A stretch of DNA of 64,000 nucleotides from Flabesymbios commensalis (taxonomy: Eukaryota; Annelida; Polychaeta; Terebellida; Flabelligeridae). Position numbers and translations under genes: made by a program. Under the pieces are notes generated by a model that did not search any database, had not been told where the DNA came from, and saw only the letters and a list, made by a program, of their open reading frames with translations. How positions within the stretch are numbered: the first letter of the stretch is position 1; every line of letters starts with the position of its first letter. Below are positions 48,740-58,952 of the stretch, piece after piece. The stretch is from NCBI GenBank assembly GCA_964017125.1, contig OZ024903.1, positions 65,494,663-65,558,662 on the forward strand, read 5' to 3'.

Positions 48740-49111
48740 AATTTATATGATTCCAAATTAGTCGGTTGTCTGTACCAACCTTTATGTAATTACGGTAGTG
48801 ATAAACTTGTTATTTCAATTTCTTAAATGGGCATGAAAATGTAGATGCTACATGCTAATTTTCTTTTTTATCACTTCTATCATGTTTAATTTCATACTGC
48901 TCATGATGAGATATCTGGATACAATTCACCTGAGCTTAGCACAAATATATGATCTATTTATATAAAAAAAAATTGGATGCGTTTTTATCAAAACATGAAT
49001 CAAAATAATGTCACTTTTTTTCTTATTTAGGATTATATATAATATATAGGAAATGTCTGAATATCCCCTACAAATAATTGCAAAAATGAATCAAGTTGAA
49101 TTGGCATATTA

Positions 49112-49298
49112 CCGTAATTGCCGATCTAAACTATGCTCCGTTATATAGCTCGTGTCAGGCCAAAATAGGCTTTTCTTCAGTCATCAAACAGTAGGACAGA
49201 TTTAACAGTGCCCCAGCTGCAAATAACGCGCACCTCTCGATAATGCGAGGGCAGCTCAAAATTTTTAAAAGTTTAGCTGTATAGTCCGGCAGTTACGG
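49112..49298. mobile_element. pogo-like MITE, 187 bp
   Basis: Left end CCGTAATTGCCGATCTAAAC. The right end on the minus strand is CCGTAACTGCCGGACTATAC. TA at 49110-49111 and 49299-49300. The interior includes GCAAATAACGCGCACC. Confidence 0.75.
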
Positions 49299-49404
49299 TA
49301 CTACAGCAATGTAATTTTTTGTCTGGTCATAAGTTGAATAAATTAATTTGCAAAGCCCTGCCTGTGTATCAATGGACATTACTAAAAATTATGTGGTTGG
49401 TTTG

Positions 49405-49638
49405 TCATGCTGAATTGTTTCAAATTATTTTTCATTCATTTAAAGCTGGAATTGCTAACGCAATTCCCAGCTTCAAATGACGAAAAATATTTCTATTTTT
49501 GAAAAATAAACATCTCCCACATTGAAATATTTGATTAGCTGAGCATCTACCACTGAATATTTTTTCAAGTACAGTGGCATTTTATTTGGGTTGAAACTTT
49601 CTTGAAAACTTATATATCCATGTCCAGCAGGACAGGGG
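49405..49638. mobile_element. piggyBac-like MITE, sibling of 46368-46608
   Basis: Shares CATGCTGAATTGTTTCAA, GGAATTGCTAACGCAATTCC and AGCTTCAAATGACGAAAAAT with 46368-46608. The right end is GTCCAGCAGGACAGGGG before TTAA (49639-49642). The left end is decayed and lacks its TTAA, so the start is approximate. Confidence 0.65.
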
Positions 49639-49642
49639 TTAA

Positions 49643-49873
49643 CCCATTAACCGCCAAATTGTTCAATCTGAATTCTCACTCACTTGAAGTTGTGGATCGC
49701 GTCACTTCAAGTGAGTGAAAATTATTCAGATTTGACAAAATGGAGGTAAACTGTTTTCAAATATTGCTGATTGATGTCACATTTTATCTTTGTCACATGT
49801 TTAAAAGGTGGTACCTTAATGTGCTAATAAAAATTGAAAACCCGAATATATGCGACACCGGCGGTTAAAGGGT
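49643..49873. mobile_element. piggyBac-like MITE at TTAA, 231 bp
   Basis: TTAA at 49639-49642, shared with the preceding element, and at 49874-49877. Ends are CCCATTAACCGCC and GGCGGTTAAAGGG. The inner palindrome TCACTTGAAGT against ACTTCAAGTGA lies near the left. Relatives are at 42757-42908 and 59230-59400. Confidence 0.78.
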
Positions 49874-50052
49874 TAAGTATATTTATTTACCGAGGATTAC
49901 AAGATAGTATTACACTAATGATTATGCTCCCAAAAAGGATAATAATATAAAAATAGATTTATCTAATGTCAATGATGTATCAAAAATTAATTTAAAAGAG
50001 AGAATAATGTCACAGTATGAAATATATTACTTTAAATAGGGAGAATATGTAG

Positions 50053-50124
50053 TCCCCTTGGATATAAAAGGGTGTATCTGTCAATTTGTAAAGTGGCAGA
50101 TACACCCTTTCATATCCAAGGGGA
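50053..50124. repeat. 72-bp hairpin with 28-bp arms
   Basis: TCCCCTTGGATATAAAAGGG plus TGTATCTG at 50053-50080 pairs with 50097-50124, with one mismatch and a 16-base loop. ATATGT stands just outside on both sides (50045-50050 and 50127-50132), which fits a tiny MITE with a 6-bp duplication. The size also fits a microRNA precursor. The MITE reading is more likely. Confidence 0.8.
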
Positions 50125-50232
50125 CGATATGTCCCAAAACTGTTTTTCTCTATAAATCAGAGCATGTAGTTATTTTGTTTATTGCAGATAATTGTGGTGT
50201 CTATATACAGTTAATTGTCAGTTATGGTAATA

Positions 50233-50342
50233 ATCGAAGCAAACACAAAACATCAACCCAACGTCTGATGAATTTAGGCCAATGTGTAAACTGTTGACCA
50301 ACATTGATCCGACATTGGGCTGATGTCTTGTGTTTACAGGGT
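50233..50342. mobile_element. CAGCAAACA-family MITE, about 110 bp
   Basis: AGCAAACACAAAACATCAAC at the left pairs with GATGTCTTGTGTTTACAGGG at the right; the centre has ACCAACATTGATCC. Ends are imperfect. Confidence 0.6.
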
Positions 50343-52381
50343 AGAAGTTACATGCCAGAATTAGCGTCTTATCAATCAGTATTATGCTTGTACCCAAAGA
50401 AACGTGACGTGACAGCTTGCTCTGTGAGTAGATATTATGATGCATTTTTCCAGAATAGAAAATAGAGATAACATATTGAAATTAGCTCTCTACCTTATTA
50501 TGTTTGAATGGCATACATCAAATATAATCAGAATGGAAGGAAGGATATCCATGCAAAATTAGTTGTGTATTATCAGCCTCATCCGTTTCCCAGACCAATA
50601 TATATTTTGGTTAACATTATCAAAACTCAGGAAACAATACTCCTCGCTCTATGCTATTAGCATCACAACCTATGCACATCAGCTTAATTATTGTCACGAG
50701 AACCAACGTAGGTCTCAGGGATAGTGCAGTCTTGTCATGATGTAGATCTCATGTTTAGACACGTTCAGTAAAAGCATGCAGTTCTTTATTTTAAGCTACA
50801 TTTTCAAACAGTCGATTATTCTCATAATATCAAAACCTATATTTACAAAATAGCAGATCAACAGGTTGATATGAGTAGCGCCTAGGCGTTTTCTTAGAAG
50901 TATATAAAACAAGTAGATTGTCTAATTTATATATTGATATATGAAAAAAAATTATATATAAACCTTGTGTAAAACGAACTGTTATTTAATATGTATTTGT
51001 AGTACTTCAGTCCGCTACAAGAGTGTTCTGATTTTATATTATTTTCTGAACATATCATGTTATTTACTCTAATCATATTTTTTGTGTGAACGATTTCTGA
51101 TTTAGTATTTCCAATTTGAAACCGTTATTATTTATTGGTATTTTGATAATTTTTAAAATTTATGCTTGTAGTTCAAATTAATTATTTTTTGAACAGAACA
51201 TTTGTCCTTTTTCACAATTACTCAGAATTGGAAATACAAAAATCTTCTCAATCTGCATAATTCAGTTATCTAGTGTGTTCTTTTGCTCACATGTATCTAT
51301 GGATGCATTTTCTTGTTTTACCCGGTATGGCAAATGGTGTTAAAATTGTCCTTCTAGCTCAGCAGGTCTAATTTTGCAATTAAAACTTTGTGCATGTTTG
51401 GTGCATTTACTAAGTATGTATAAGTTTTATGGATGTATATTTGATCTCTAGTGGTCACAATAAAAATTGTAATGCAAACACTTGAATATGATGTAGTTTA
51501 TCCGGCTGTAGAGTGAAATATAAGAAAGCGAGATCTCAAAAATGTAAGATATTGCAAGTAGCTGTTAATTAAAGCAGCAAGGAATTAGTAGAAATATACT
51601 GTATTGGGATGCATTGAACATAAGTTTTTGCGGGGAGGATTGTTGACTTCATCATGTTTGTGTCTTTATTAATGTGCCAAGCACAAATTAGGAGAATTGT
51701 AATAGGGATAACATTCTGGCACTGTTTCCCAGACCACATTCCAGGTGCTATATGTGTAGTGCCATGATGAGCATTGGGCAATCGCACACATACTGCCCAA
51801 TTATCCAAAGCAGGCTGCAGTTACAATACCAGTTGCCTGATTCTTCTTAATATACATTAGAAGGATTTGTAGATTGTTATCAAAAACGGTCGTGTGGTAA
51901 TTCTGTGGTACTCTGCATTTGCGTCATGCAAATCTTTTGACATAATAACTGTTTTTATAGTAGAAGCTGAACTTGTATATAAAGTGTATTCTGTTGACGG
52001 GTGTATTGTAAGATATCAGCACCTGTTATTTATGAATCTGTACATAAAGAAAATGGAATATGTATGTACAAAATGGTGGGCATGTCAACTGTACCATGCA
52101 ATCCTTCAACCAGAAGATGTTGGTACAAATGTTGGGCCAATGTCGTGTTTGTTAGGATATGTTTGACAGTCATACTTTCTCTTAATATCTACGCTATGAC
52201 AGCCTGCATTATGTATGTATATATTATTGTCAAGAGATGCACATAGAATATTTGTCACAAAAAGCATTTATATTTATGGCTGATGAAATGACTGCCAGTA
52301 CTATATTGTTTTCTGATCAATCTGTGACAAGCGCTGTTATGAACTGGATGAAAACGCTGAAGTTACCAGAGAAATGTAGTT

Positions 52382-52430
52382 ATTATTATATTATTGTTAT
52401 TATTATTATCTTTATTATTAAAAATTATTA
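52382..52430. repeat. TTA/TTAT simple repeat
   Basis: Runs of TTATTATTA-type sequence interrupted by single changes. Slippage-prone simple repeat. Confidence 0.85.
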
Positions 52431-52866
52431 TTTCCCCCCTTGTTCTACTGGTTTGTACAATATTGAGAAGATAGGGTATAACCGGTAGTAGCCTTCGTAA
52501 CTGTGCAGTGTTGGACAAAGAATATTTATGTGGCATCCTTAGGTGATGAACAAAGCCATACTATTCAACTTGGTGTACATAGCCCTGTGTAGATATATGA
52601 TGCCCACTGACAATGGTGATGAACAACCACCTCATCTGGGTTGTATATTTGACAAATGTTTGATATTATAGGGATTGTATATGTATTCTGAGGAATCAGG
52701 ATGAACATAACTTATTTTCGTAGATAGCAAACCTCACTGTGAAGCCTGCTCATGAAAATAAAAACAAATATTGTCCAAGATATACATGTGTTCATTATTA
52801 TCGCTTTATTAGCTCCACAATCACCAAATATTTAGAACTATTTGTCTGATAGCCTTCATATTGTTA

Positions 52867-53030
52867 ACCGGTTTGTGACGAGCCCCGGAGATCTCCGTAA
52901 TTTAGAGAGACCATTCAGATACGAGGCCCGGAGAGATTTCCGGGTTTGATTGCATGAGATAACTATGACGTCATAAAATAATCTCGTTTCAGAAAGAGCT
53001 CAGTAGCATAATAATCTGGTGTTCAACAGG
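52867..53030. mobile_element. Possible TTAA MITE
   Basis: TTAA at 52863-52866 and 53031-53034. The ends CCGGTTTGTGACG and GGTGTTCAACAGG are only partly complementary. The inside has CCCGGAGAGATTTCCGGG, a short palindrome. Weak candidate. Confidence 0.4.
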
Positions 53031-53104
53031 TTAAGACTCGCCAGTATGGTTTCAACCGCCACTTGCAGGGTTCGTCCCCTGCCTGACCATTACAAAGCTT
53101 TAAA

Positions 53105-53447
53105 CAGGGTTCGCACTGGTCCAGGAAATCCTGGACAGTCCTTGCAATTTGAAAAATAAAAGTCCAGGCCTTGAAAGTCCTGGAATTTTAAATAGTGAGA
53201 AATTAAAGAGCTTGCAAAATTGGTATTTGCTTGAGTCTAATAAATAAATTACCGTTTTTAGAACAAGTTGAAATCGATCTACCTGCCCGATTTTATTATC
53301 AATTTTAAAAGATATAGAAAATGTAGTTTCAAGTTGTGTTTGGGGGATAAATGTACGAGTTATTGTGTACATTTAAGTCCTTGAAAAATCTGATTAGGTC
53401 CTGGAAAAGTCCTGGAATTCTGTTTCTTCAGGAGAGTATGAACCCTG
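53105..53447. mobile_element. hAT-like MITE with CAGGGTTCGCACTGG ends
   Basis: Begins CAGGGTTCGCACTGGTCCAG and ends GAGAGTATGAACCCTG. TTTAAA flanks both sides (53099-53104 and 53448-53453). The interior repeats CTTGAAAGTCCTGGAATT-type blocks. Same family as 39524-39892. Confidence 0.72.
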
Positions 53448-53929
53448 TTTAAAAAGTAATAAATTTGATCATGTGTACGAAACCTTACACAGAGCACTGT
53501 GTAGCCTGCTCCAACCAGACACAGGTGTATGCCTCACCTCCCCTCCATGAGATATGTACACATCTGCGCTAGCCGCTCACAGAACTTTTGGCAGGGGAGC
53601 CGGCCAATCGCAAGCTTACTACGATCAGTCGAAAGTTTAGAGTGGTGGGATATATGACGTCAGCCATCTGCAAATTTTAACATGCAGGGATGCAATGTTT
53701 AGCGGCGGGCAGTGTGACGAAACCTGTACTTTGTCACATTAATATCTACAAAATTGTATTCATCATCCTGGATACTATTAATAATTCCTAGGCTGCCACT
53801 TTTTTCTGAAAGTTCATTGCTCCCATCTGTTATATTTTTTTCTTCAAGTCAGGACCTTGTTGCCCTAGTATCTTTTAAAACTCTTATCCGATACACTCAA
53901 TATTCAACATACTGGGTACAAGTAATAAT

Positions 53930-54660
53930 TCCTAGACAGTATCAAAAATCAGATTTACCAAAATTGAGAAAAGTGTTGAAAAGTCGGAAAAAATGGAATT
54001 TCCTGCTGTCGATAAAGATGTGTTTATACATTTTAAAATGGTGTGGTTGTTTTCTGCTTTGTAAAATTGCAATTTGTATTTCCAAAATTAATTTTCAAAT
54101 TTAGTCTATTTTAAATCTACGGTTGAAAAAATGAAATCCAGACCTGGAAATTTGTCAAAAATCATGGAATTTTGAATTTTCACAAATGCCTTTCGTATTT
54201 ATTTGGAGGAAAATGTGCTGTTGATTACATACTCTCGGCTGACACTTAATGACACTGACTGTCCCCTAGCTGTGAAATATTTTACATGTAAAAACTAAGA
54301 TACTCGAGGGGTGGAGGTCATCTGACACAGGCTTTATGATTGGTCTGCTTTATGAAGTGGTATAGATCGGTCAGCTGTGGTGGAGGCTGTAGAGTTTTAA
54401 ATGTACATTTTAATATTCGATTACAAAGTCATATAATTCCGAAAAAATGGTCATGGAATTTCATTTGCAGATCTCCGTGGTGACCCTGTAAAATGTTCTT
54501 GATGTGGTGCTCCTTGCCTCCACATCTGAGGGCTCCCACAGCCATGGTAAATCCTGGAATAAAAGTGTCATTGAAAATAGGAGAAAAAATGGAAATTGAA
54601 AAATACGCTTAAAAAATTATGGAAGTCATGGAATGTTGAATTTTCACTAATATCACTTTC
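53930..54660. repeat. Diverged hAT-MITE-like CATGGAATTTT blocks
   Basis: AAATCATGGAATTTTGAATT (near 54160), GGTCATGGAATTTC (54448) and GTCATGGAATGTTGAATTTT (54630) with CCTGGAATAAAAG and TGGAAATTTG echo the interiors of 39524 and 53105. Probably old fragments of that family. A 116-codon frame at 53754-54104 overlaps and is not credible as a gene. Confidence 0.45.
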
Positions 54661-54928
54661 AGTTTTGTCGAAAATGAATGTGCACACTACACACTTTTTA
54701 AAATGACACTGATATCCCACTAACGTTAGTGTAAAAAAAATTATCACATCTAAATTTTAACCAATAAGGCAATTGCATGCCAAATCAAAGCGAATCCATC
54801 TACTGCTGTCTACTGCACTCGTGCTACATCTACAGATATCTAGACCATTACTATTGAACAAAATGTGTGGTTTCTGAGAGGGCCCTGAAAAGTTACAGTA
54901 CATTTTAAATGGCAGATTTGTGGTCAGA

Positions 54929-55003
54929 CGCAGATGAACTTCAATTGCAATAGCCTGCGTTTTCATTAAAAAGGTGGGCTATTGCAATTGAAGTTCATCT
55001 GCG
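54929..55003. repeat. Hairpin with 27-bp perfect arms
   Basis: CGCAGATGAACTTCAATTGC... at 54929-54955 is the exact reverse complement of 54977-55003, with a 21-base loop. The right arm is the start of the dispersed repeat at 54972. The left arm looks like a reversed copy of that same start. Confidence 0.75.
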
Positions 55004-55437
55004 CTGGCATTACCATTTCGCTGGGGGCACGATAACTTGAAAAGTTTGTCATGTATCCTACTCAAATTTGTTATTATATATGCATCTTGCTAGTAGCCGG
55101 TTTTCGGACAAGTTCAATAATGGCTGAAAAAAATTCAAAAGGGCTGATTTATTTTGATTTTTCACAGTTTTACGTTAGTAATCTTGCTTTGTAAGCATAA
55201 TAACTTCAAAAGTTTTACATGCATCCTGCTTGAATTTGTTATGCATGTTATTCTGCATGTCTGGAAAAAAATCAAAATGGCTGATCTATTGAGATTTTTC
55301 ACATGTAAATTATTTTACCTTGTTTGCGCTTTAACAAAAGTTTTTCAGTTATCCTGCTCAAATTTGTTATCCTGCTCAAAGTTCTCGGACAAGTTCAATA
55401 ATGGCGTTGAGCTATTGTCGAGTGTGCTCTTGTTTCA
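54972..55437. repeat. Multi-unit copy of the GGTGGGCTATTG repeat
   Basis: Starts AAGGTGGGCTATTGCAATTG and ends GTCGAGTGTGCTCTTGTTTC. Between, units of about 165 bp repeat ATAACTT, ATCCTGCT, AAATTTGTTAT, GGACAAGTTCAATAATGGC. The same family as 11885-14003, here uninterrupted. Confidence 0.7.
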
Positions 55438-55911
55438 AATGATTTTCATTTTTAGACGATGATTAGAGGCTGGGGCCTATTTCCGTTGCGTACGGAACTT
55501 GTTATATTTGTTGGTTAAAATCACCCACCTTTAGCATGATTGTGTGTTCTGCACCTTTTTAAATGTCGCTAGGTCCTACCCCATCAGCAAGTCTTACAAA
55601 GTTCTATAAACTGGCGGCATGAATTAACCCCTAGTCCTTTTAGTGAAGAAGGCAAACATGAACTGTGTCGCAATACTCTGACCTTAAAATTTAGTATCAT
55701 TATCAATGTCTGGAGGCAAACGCAAGGTACGCCAGTGCGCAGGCCTGCCTTCAAATTTTCAAATCGTGTATTTAGAAACCATTACATGACTTCCCATTCG
55801 TGATTGCAATCACAACATTCGTTGACGGCTACACTTTGTGGCTAATTGGTCGTAGGTGTAAAGATCACAGACACTATGGCGCGATGGTACGCAGTGGCTT
55901 ATTGCCACAGG

Positions 55912-56195
55912 CACCTGAAATGGATGAGTGATGCATTGCATCTCACTCTTAGAAGAAATAGGAAGGTGTGCCATCATCTATAATATGTCAGGATGTGATA
56001 AATATAGTAAAATGAAGAAGAAGAATATGTGGAGATGTGCAATATAGTTGAGAACGCTGAGGTAAGGTTCTGATTTTATATACGGGTTTGAATGACATGG
56101 GGGTCTGAAAATATGGCCATCGGCGGCGTGCATTGCTGGTTTCGTCCTATTTCTTCTTAGAGTGAGATGCAATTCATCACTCATCCATTTCAGGT
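55912..56195. repeat. Foldback with 52-bp arms
   Basis: The left arm, about 55912-55963 (CACCTGAAATGGATGAGTGA, then CATCTCACTCTTAGAAGAAA), pairs with 56144-56195 with a few mismatches. Partial pairing extends outward. The 180-base spacer has no frame of interest. Probably a foldback element. Confidence 0.75.
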
Positions 56196-56730
56196 GTCTG
56201 TGCTTATCGCTGTCACGCTCGACTGATACCCACCCCTATTCAACAAAGCGGCAAAAATATTCTCAGAACGGGGGTCAGCCCGACCTCATTATTGGATTGG
56301 GCTAATTCTAAATAACTTGTGGAGGGGATCTTTTTCTGATCACCGACGCCACATATGGCCATCGGATTGGTCGACATATCACATAGCCCCAGTGGCTGAA
56401 CAGGTTTCAGCCGCAGATTGACCGCGTACAAATTCATGGGACATTTCTTTGGACTGTCATACCGGAAAATATCGGGGCATAATCAGGTCAAACTTAGTTT
56501 TTTAGAATCAATAACATTTCAGTTCCATGCCCACATGCTCAGCTCAGAGGTCGCACAGTCATTGAAAAGTTATGGACATTTTTCTGACCTTGGGGTCGGG
56601 ATCGCTCTCGGTCACCGCCATGTTGAATTTTTCGGGTAAAGCAAATACATTAATCCACGGCCTCGGAGAGGACGACACGGCTACATATCACATACCTTAG
56701 AGCGGTAAGATTAATATATTTCTACCTCCT

Positions 56731-57130
56731 CCACAATCTCAGAAGCAGAGGACGTGGCATAATGGCTAGAACGCCTGACTGTATCACCAGTCATGCATGC
56801 GTCCCGGGCTCGAACCCCGCTGTTTCCATGTGGGGTTTTCAGACAAAAAACAATTTTCTCCCTTCTCAATGTGACTAGGCGATCACGTTAATGGCGGCCT
56901 CGTAGAGTTAAGGTTGAGACCAGTGTATCGACGTTAATTTCGCGCAGGGCCCCGTGCTGTGCGTTCCTCACACAATCTCATATTATTGAGAAGCGGTGCA
57001 TCGGCAGAGCGCCTGACTGCCTCGCCAGTCATGGATGCGTCCCGGGTTCGAACCCCGTTGATCCTGCATGGGTCTTTCAGAGAAATATCATTGTTTCTCC
57101 CTTCTCAATGTGACTATGCGATCACGCTTC
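56731..57130 (+). repeat. Two tandem tRNA-derived SINE-like units
   Basis: Both units begin CACAATCTCA (56732 and 56971). Each carries an A-box-like TGGCTAGAACGCC or TCGGCAGAGCGCC and a B box (GGGCTCGAACCCC at 56806; GGGTTCGAACCCC at 57044). CGCCTGACTG and CCAGTCATG lie between. Both continue into TTCTCCCTTCTCAATGTGAC about 50 bases after the B box. These are RNA polymerase III promoter elements of a tRNA-derived SINE. No intact cloverleaf or CCA-adjacent acceptor stem was found. Confidence 0.7.
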
Positions 57131-57424
57131 TTCACAAGGTCATAATCACGACTCCTTGTCGGAGCAAGTCATCTGCCCACACAAACCGTTGCCATTATGG
57201 TAAATAATATATAGTCTGTTTCGCTTGCACAGAATTAATCACTTACATTTCTTTTGTAATAATTATTGTTATAAATTTTAAAATAAGATAATGAAAAAGT
57301 CAAGTTTAGTTACATCGCTGTGATATGCACGCATGCATTATAGTCTTGTTAAGGGCAAATGACTGATACATTATAATTTATTAATTTTTATAAATTTCAT
57401 TATTTTCTATTAATTACATTAATT

Positions 57425-57535
57425 TCATTTACTTAATCACGTATATTCACTTACTAATGTTCATTCGCTTAATCATGTTTATTCACCTAATCATGTTCAT
57501 TCTTTTGATTATCACGTTTATTCACACTTTTCGTT
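57425..57535. repeat. Degenerate 24-bp tandem repeat
   Basis: TATTCACTTACTAATGTTCA, TTCGCTTAATCATGTTTA, TTCACCTAATCATGTTCA, TTCTTTTGATTATCACG and TTTATTCACA follow one another with a period of about 18-24 bases. Confidence 0.55.
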
Positions 57536-57839
57536 AGGTTTCTTAAGATATTTTAATAGCGTGTTTATCATATTAGGTTTTAGATATATTTAGGACCGGT
57601 CAGAGGCCGGTACTATTAAATTTATTTTTGTGTTTGAGTTTGTGTCCTAGTTGGGGGGAGAGAGGGGTACTACTGTGTGTGTGGAACGGTTGACATTTCT
57701 GTACACAAGTCCTACTGAAGATGTCAAATATAACGTTTCAGGTCCTTAGCTTAAGTACTTTTGTCTTTAACAAGTGTCCAGAAAAAATATTATTCACCAT
57801 TATATCTGTGGTTAAGAGCTTAAAGGGTTTTGGTTGGGA

Positions 57840-58170
57840 TAATGTTGGCCCAGCGTCGCAGATAGTGGCCCAGCATTACATCAGCATTGGGCCAATTTAT
57901 CGTGTTATCTTGTGTTTCTGACGCCGGGATTTTAAAGGTCACCAGCATTATGCAGCAAAGACGGTACAATCACCCAATGCTCTTTTAATGACGGGCCAGC
58001 GTCAAAGACTGTGGGTAACATTGAAACAGTATTGGTTGAATGACACGTGTTTGCGCAAAGTATACAACAGACCCGGTGATAGATTAGTGCTGAATCAGCT
58101 TCGTAGATGATTGACCGGCATTGAACCAGCAATGGGCTGCAACAATGGCCCAACATTGAACCGGACTTTA
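57840..58170. repeat. GGCCCAGC/CAATGTTG repeats
   Basis: AATGTTGGCCCAGCGTCGCA, TGGCCCAGCATTACATCAGC, ATTGGGCCAATTTATCGTG, then AATGCTC...GACGGGCCAGCGTC and CAATGGGCTGCAACAATGGC. These are blocks of the CAGCAAACA MITE family in both orientations, too diverged for clear ends. Confidence 0.5.
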
Positions 58171-58952
58171 GTGGGTAGGCCTGTATCAGGCACATCGTAG
58201 GCAAGTATTGAAAGAATGTTGCGATGGTGGTGGAAGTAATAGACGTCGAAGATATTTAGGATTCTGACCCATGTGAAAGACCAATACACTGATTTTTTTG
58301 TCTATAGCACTCAAGCAGACTAAAGCCGGGCCTCGGAGTTTTCTAGTTTTTTTTTTCATCCAAGGGATAATGAAATCTGTGTTAATCATTGTAAAAAATA
58401 TACCATCAAATTGTGATCACTCCTCCACCCCGATCCTAGGTATTGCATCTGCGTACCATAGACCAAATTCCTGCAAGCCACTAACTCCATGTTAGCCAGC
58501 ATAAAGTATTCACTTGTAACAGACACCAACATCAGCTGAAAATTGTAATGAACATTGAAAAAAAGCCAAAGTACGGTACAAAAAAAAACATGTTCTAAGA
58601 AATTTTAATATGCATTACAACCATCCCTGAATGTCAAAGTTTTGCGGGAGGTATATAGTGGGTGACGGGAAATTGCGATATGTTTCGTTCAACGACCAAC
58701 AAAGCCTAAAACCTTTAATCTATTATAATATAGATTAAACCACCTATGCTATTCTGCAAAGTGAAAAAAACACAGTATCTGCTTTCTTGTAAAGTAAGCG
58801 GATACTGCCTTTTGGCTTAACACTTCTCTCAAAAAGTTTTATTGTCATGAAAGTAATATATATACCCATCAATACGGACATATTTAGGCTGCATATTAGT
58901 GACATAGCCAAATGTATATGTTTTAATTTTTCACTTTGAGAGCACCAAATGT

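Larger units (their letters stand above)
46784..52800 (+). other. Probable MED13 3' UTR and downstream DNA
   Basis: AT-rich sequence after the stop. AATAAA polyadenylation candidates lie at 46904, 47651, 48602 and 51459. None has a convincing downstream GU-rich element, so the transcript end is not fixed. The first 850 bases are free of repeats, and MITEs begin at 47681, so a UTR end before that (signal at 47651) is attractive. No further gene seen. Confidence 0.5.

Noticed and set aside
52740-52800. Final polyadenylation site of MED13 near AAAATAAAAACAAA
   Set aside because: There are many equal AT-rich candidates, and this one lies 6 kb after the stop beyond many MITEs. It cannot be preferred.
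53031-53095. tRNA-like sequence ending GCAGGGTTCGTCCCCTGCC
   Set aside because: The T-arm-like hairpin is suggestive, but no complete cloverleaf or A box at the right spacing was found. At most it is a degraded tRNA or SINE head.
53754-54104. 116-codon plus-strand frame
   Set aside because: It overlaps diverged MITE-like sequence, with composition typical of AT-rich noise and no domain.
57590-57790. Possible 3' tail of a Penelope- or LINE-type element (CTGAAGATGTC...AACGTTTCAGG)
   Set aside because: The wording recalls such tails, but there is no reverse transcriptase or endonuclease sequence nearby, so it is not supported.
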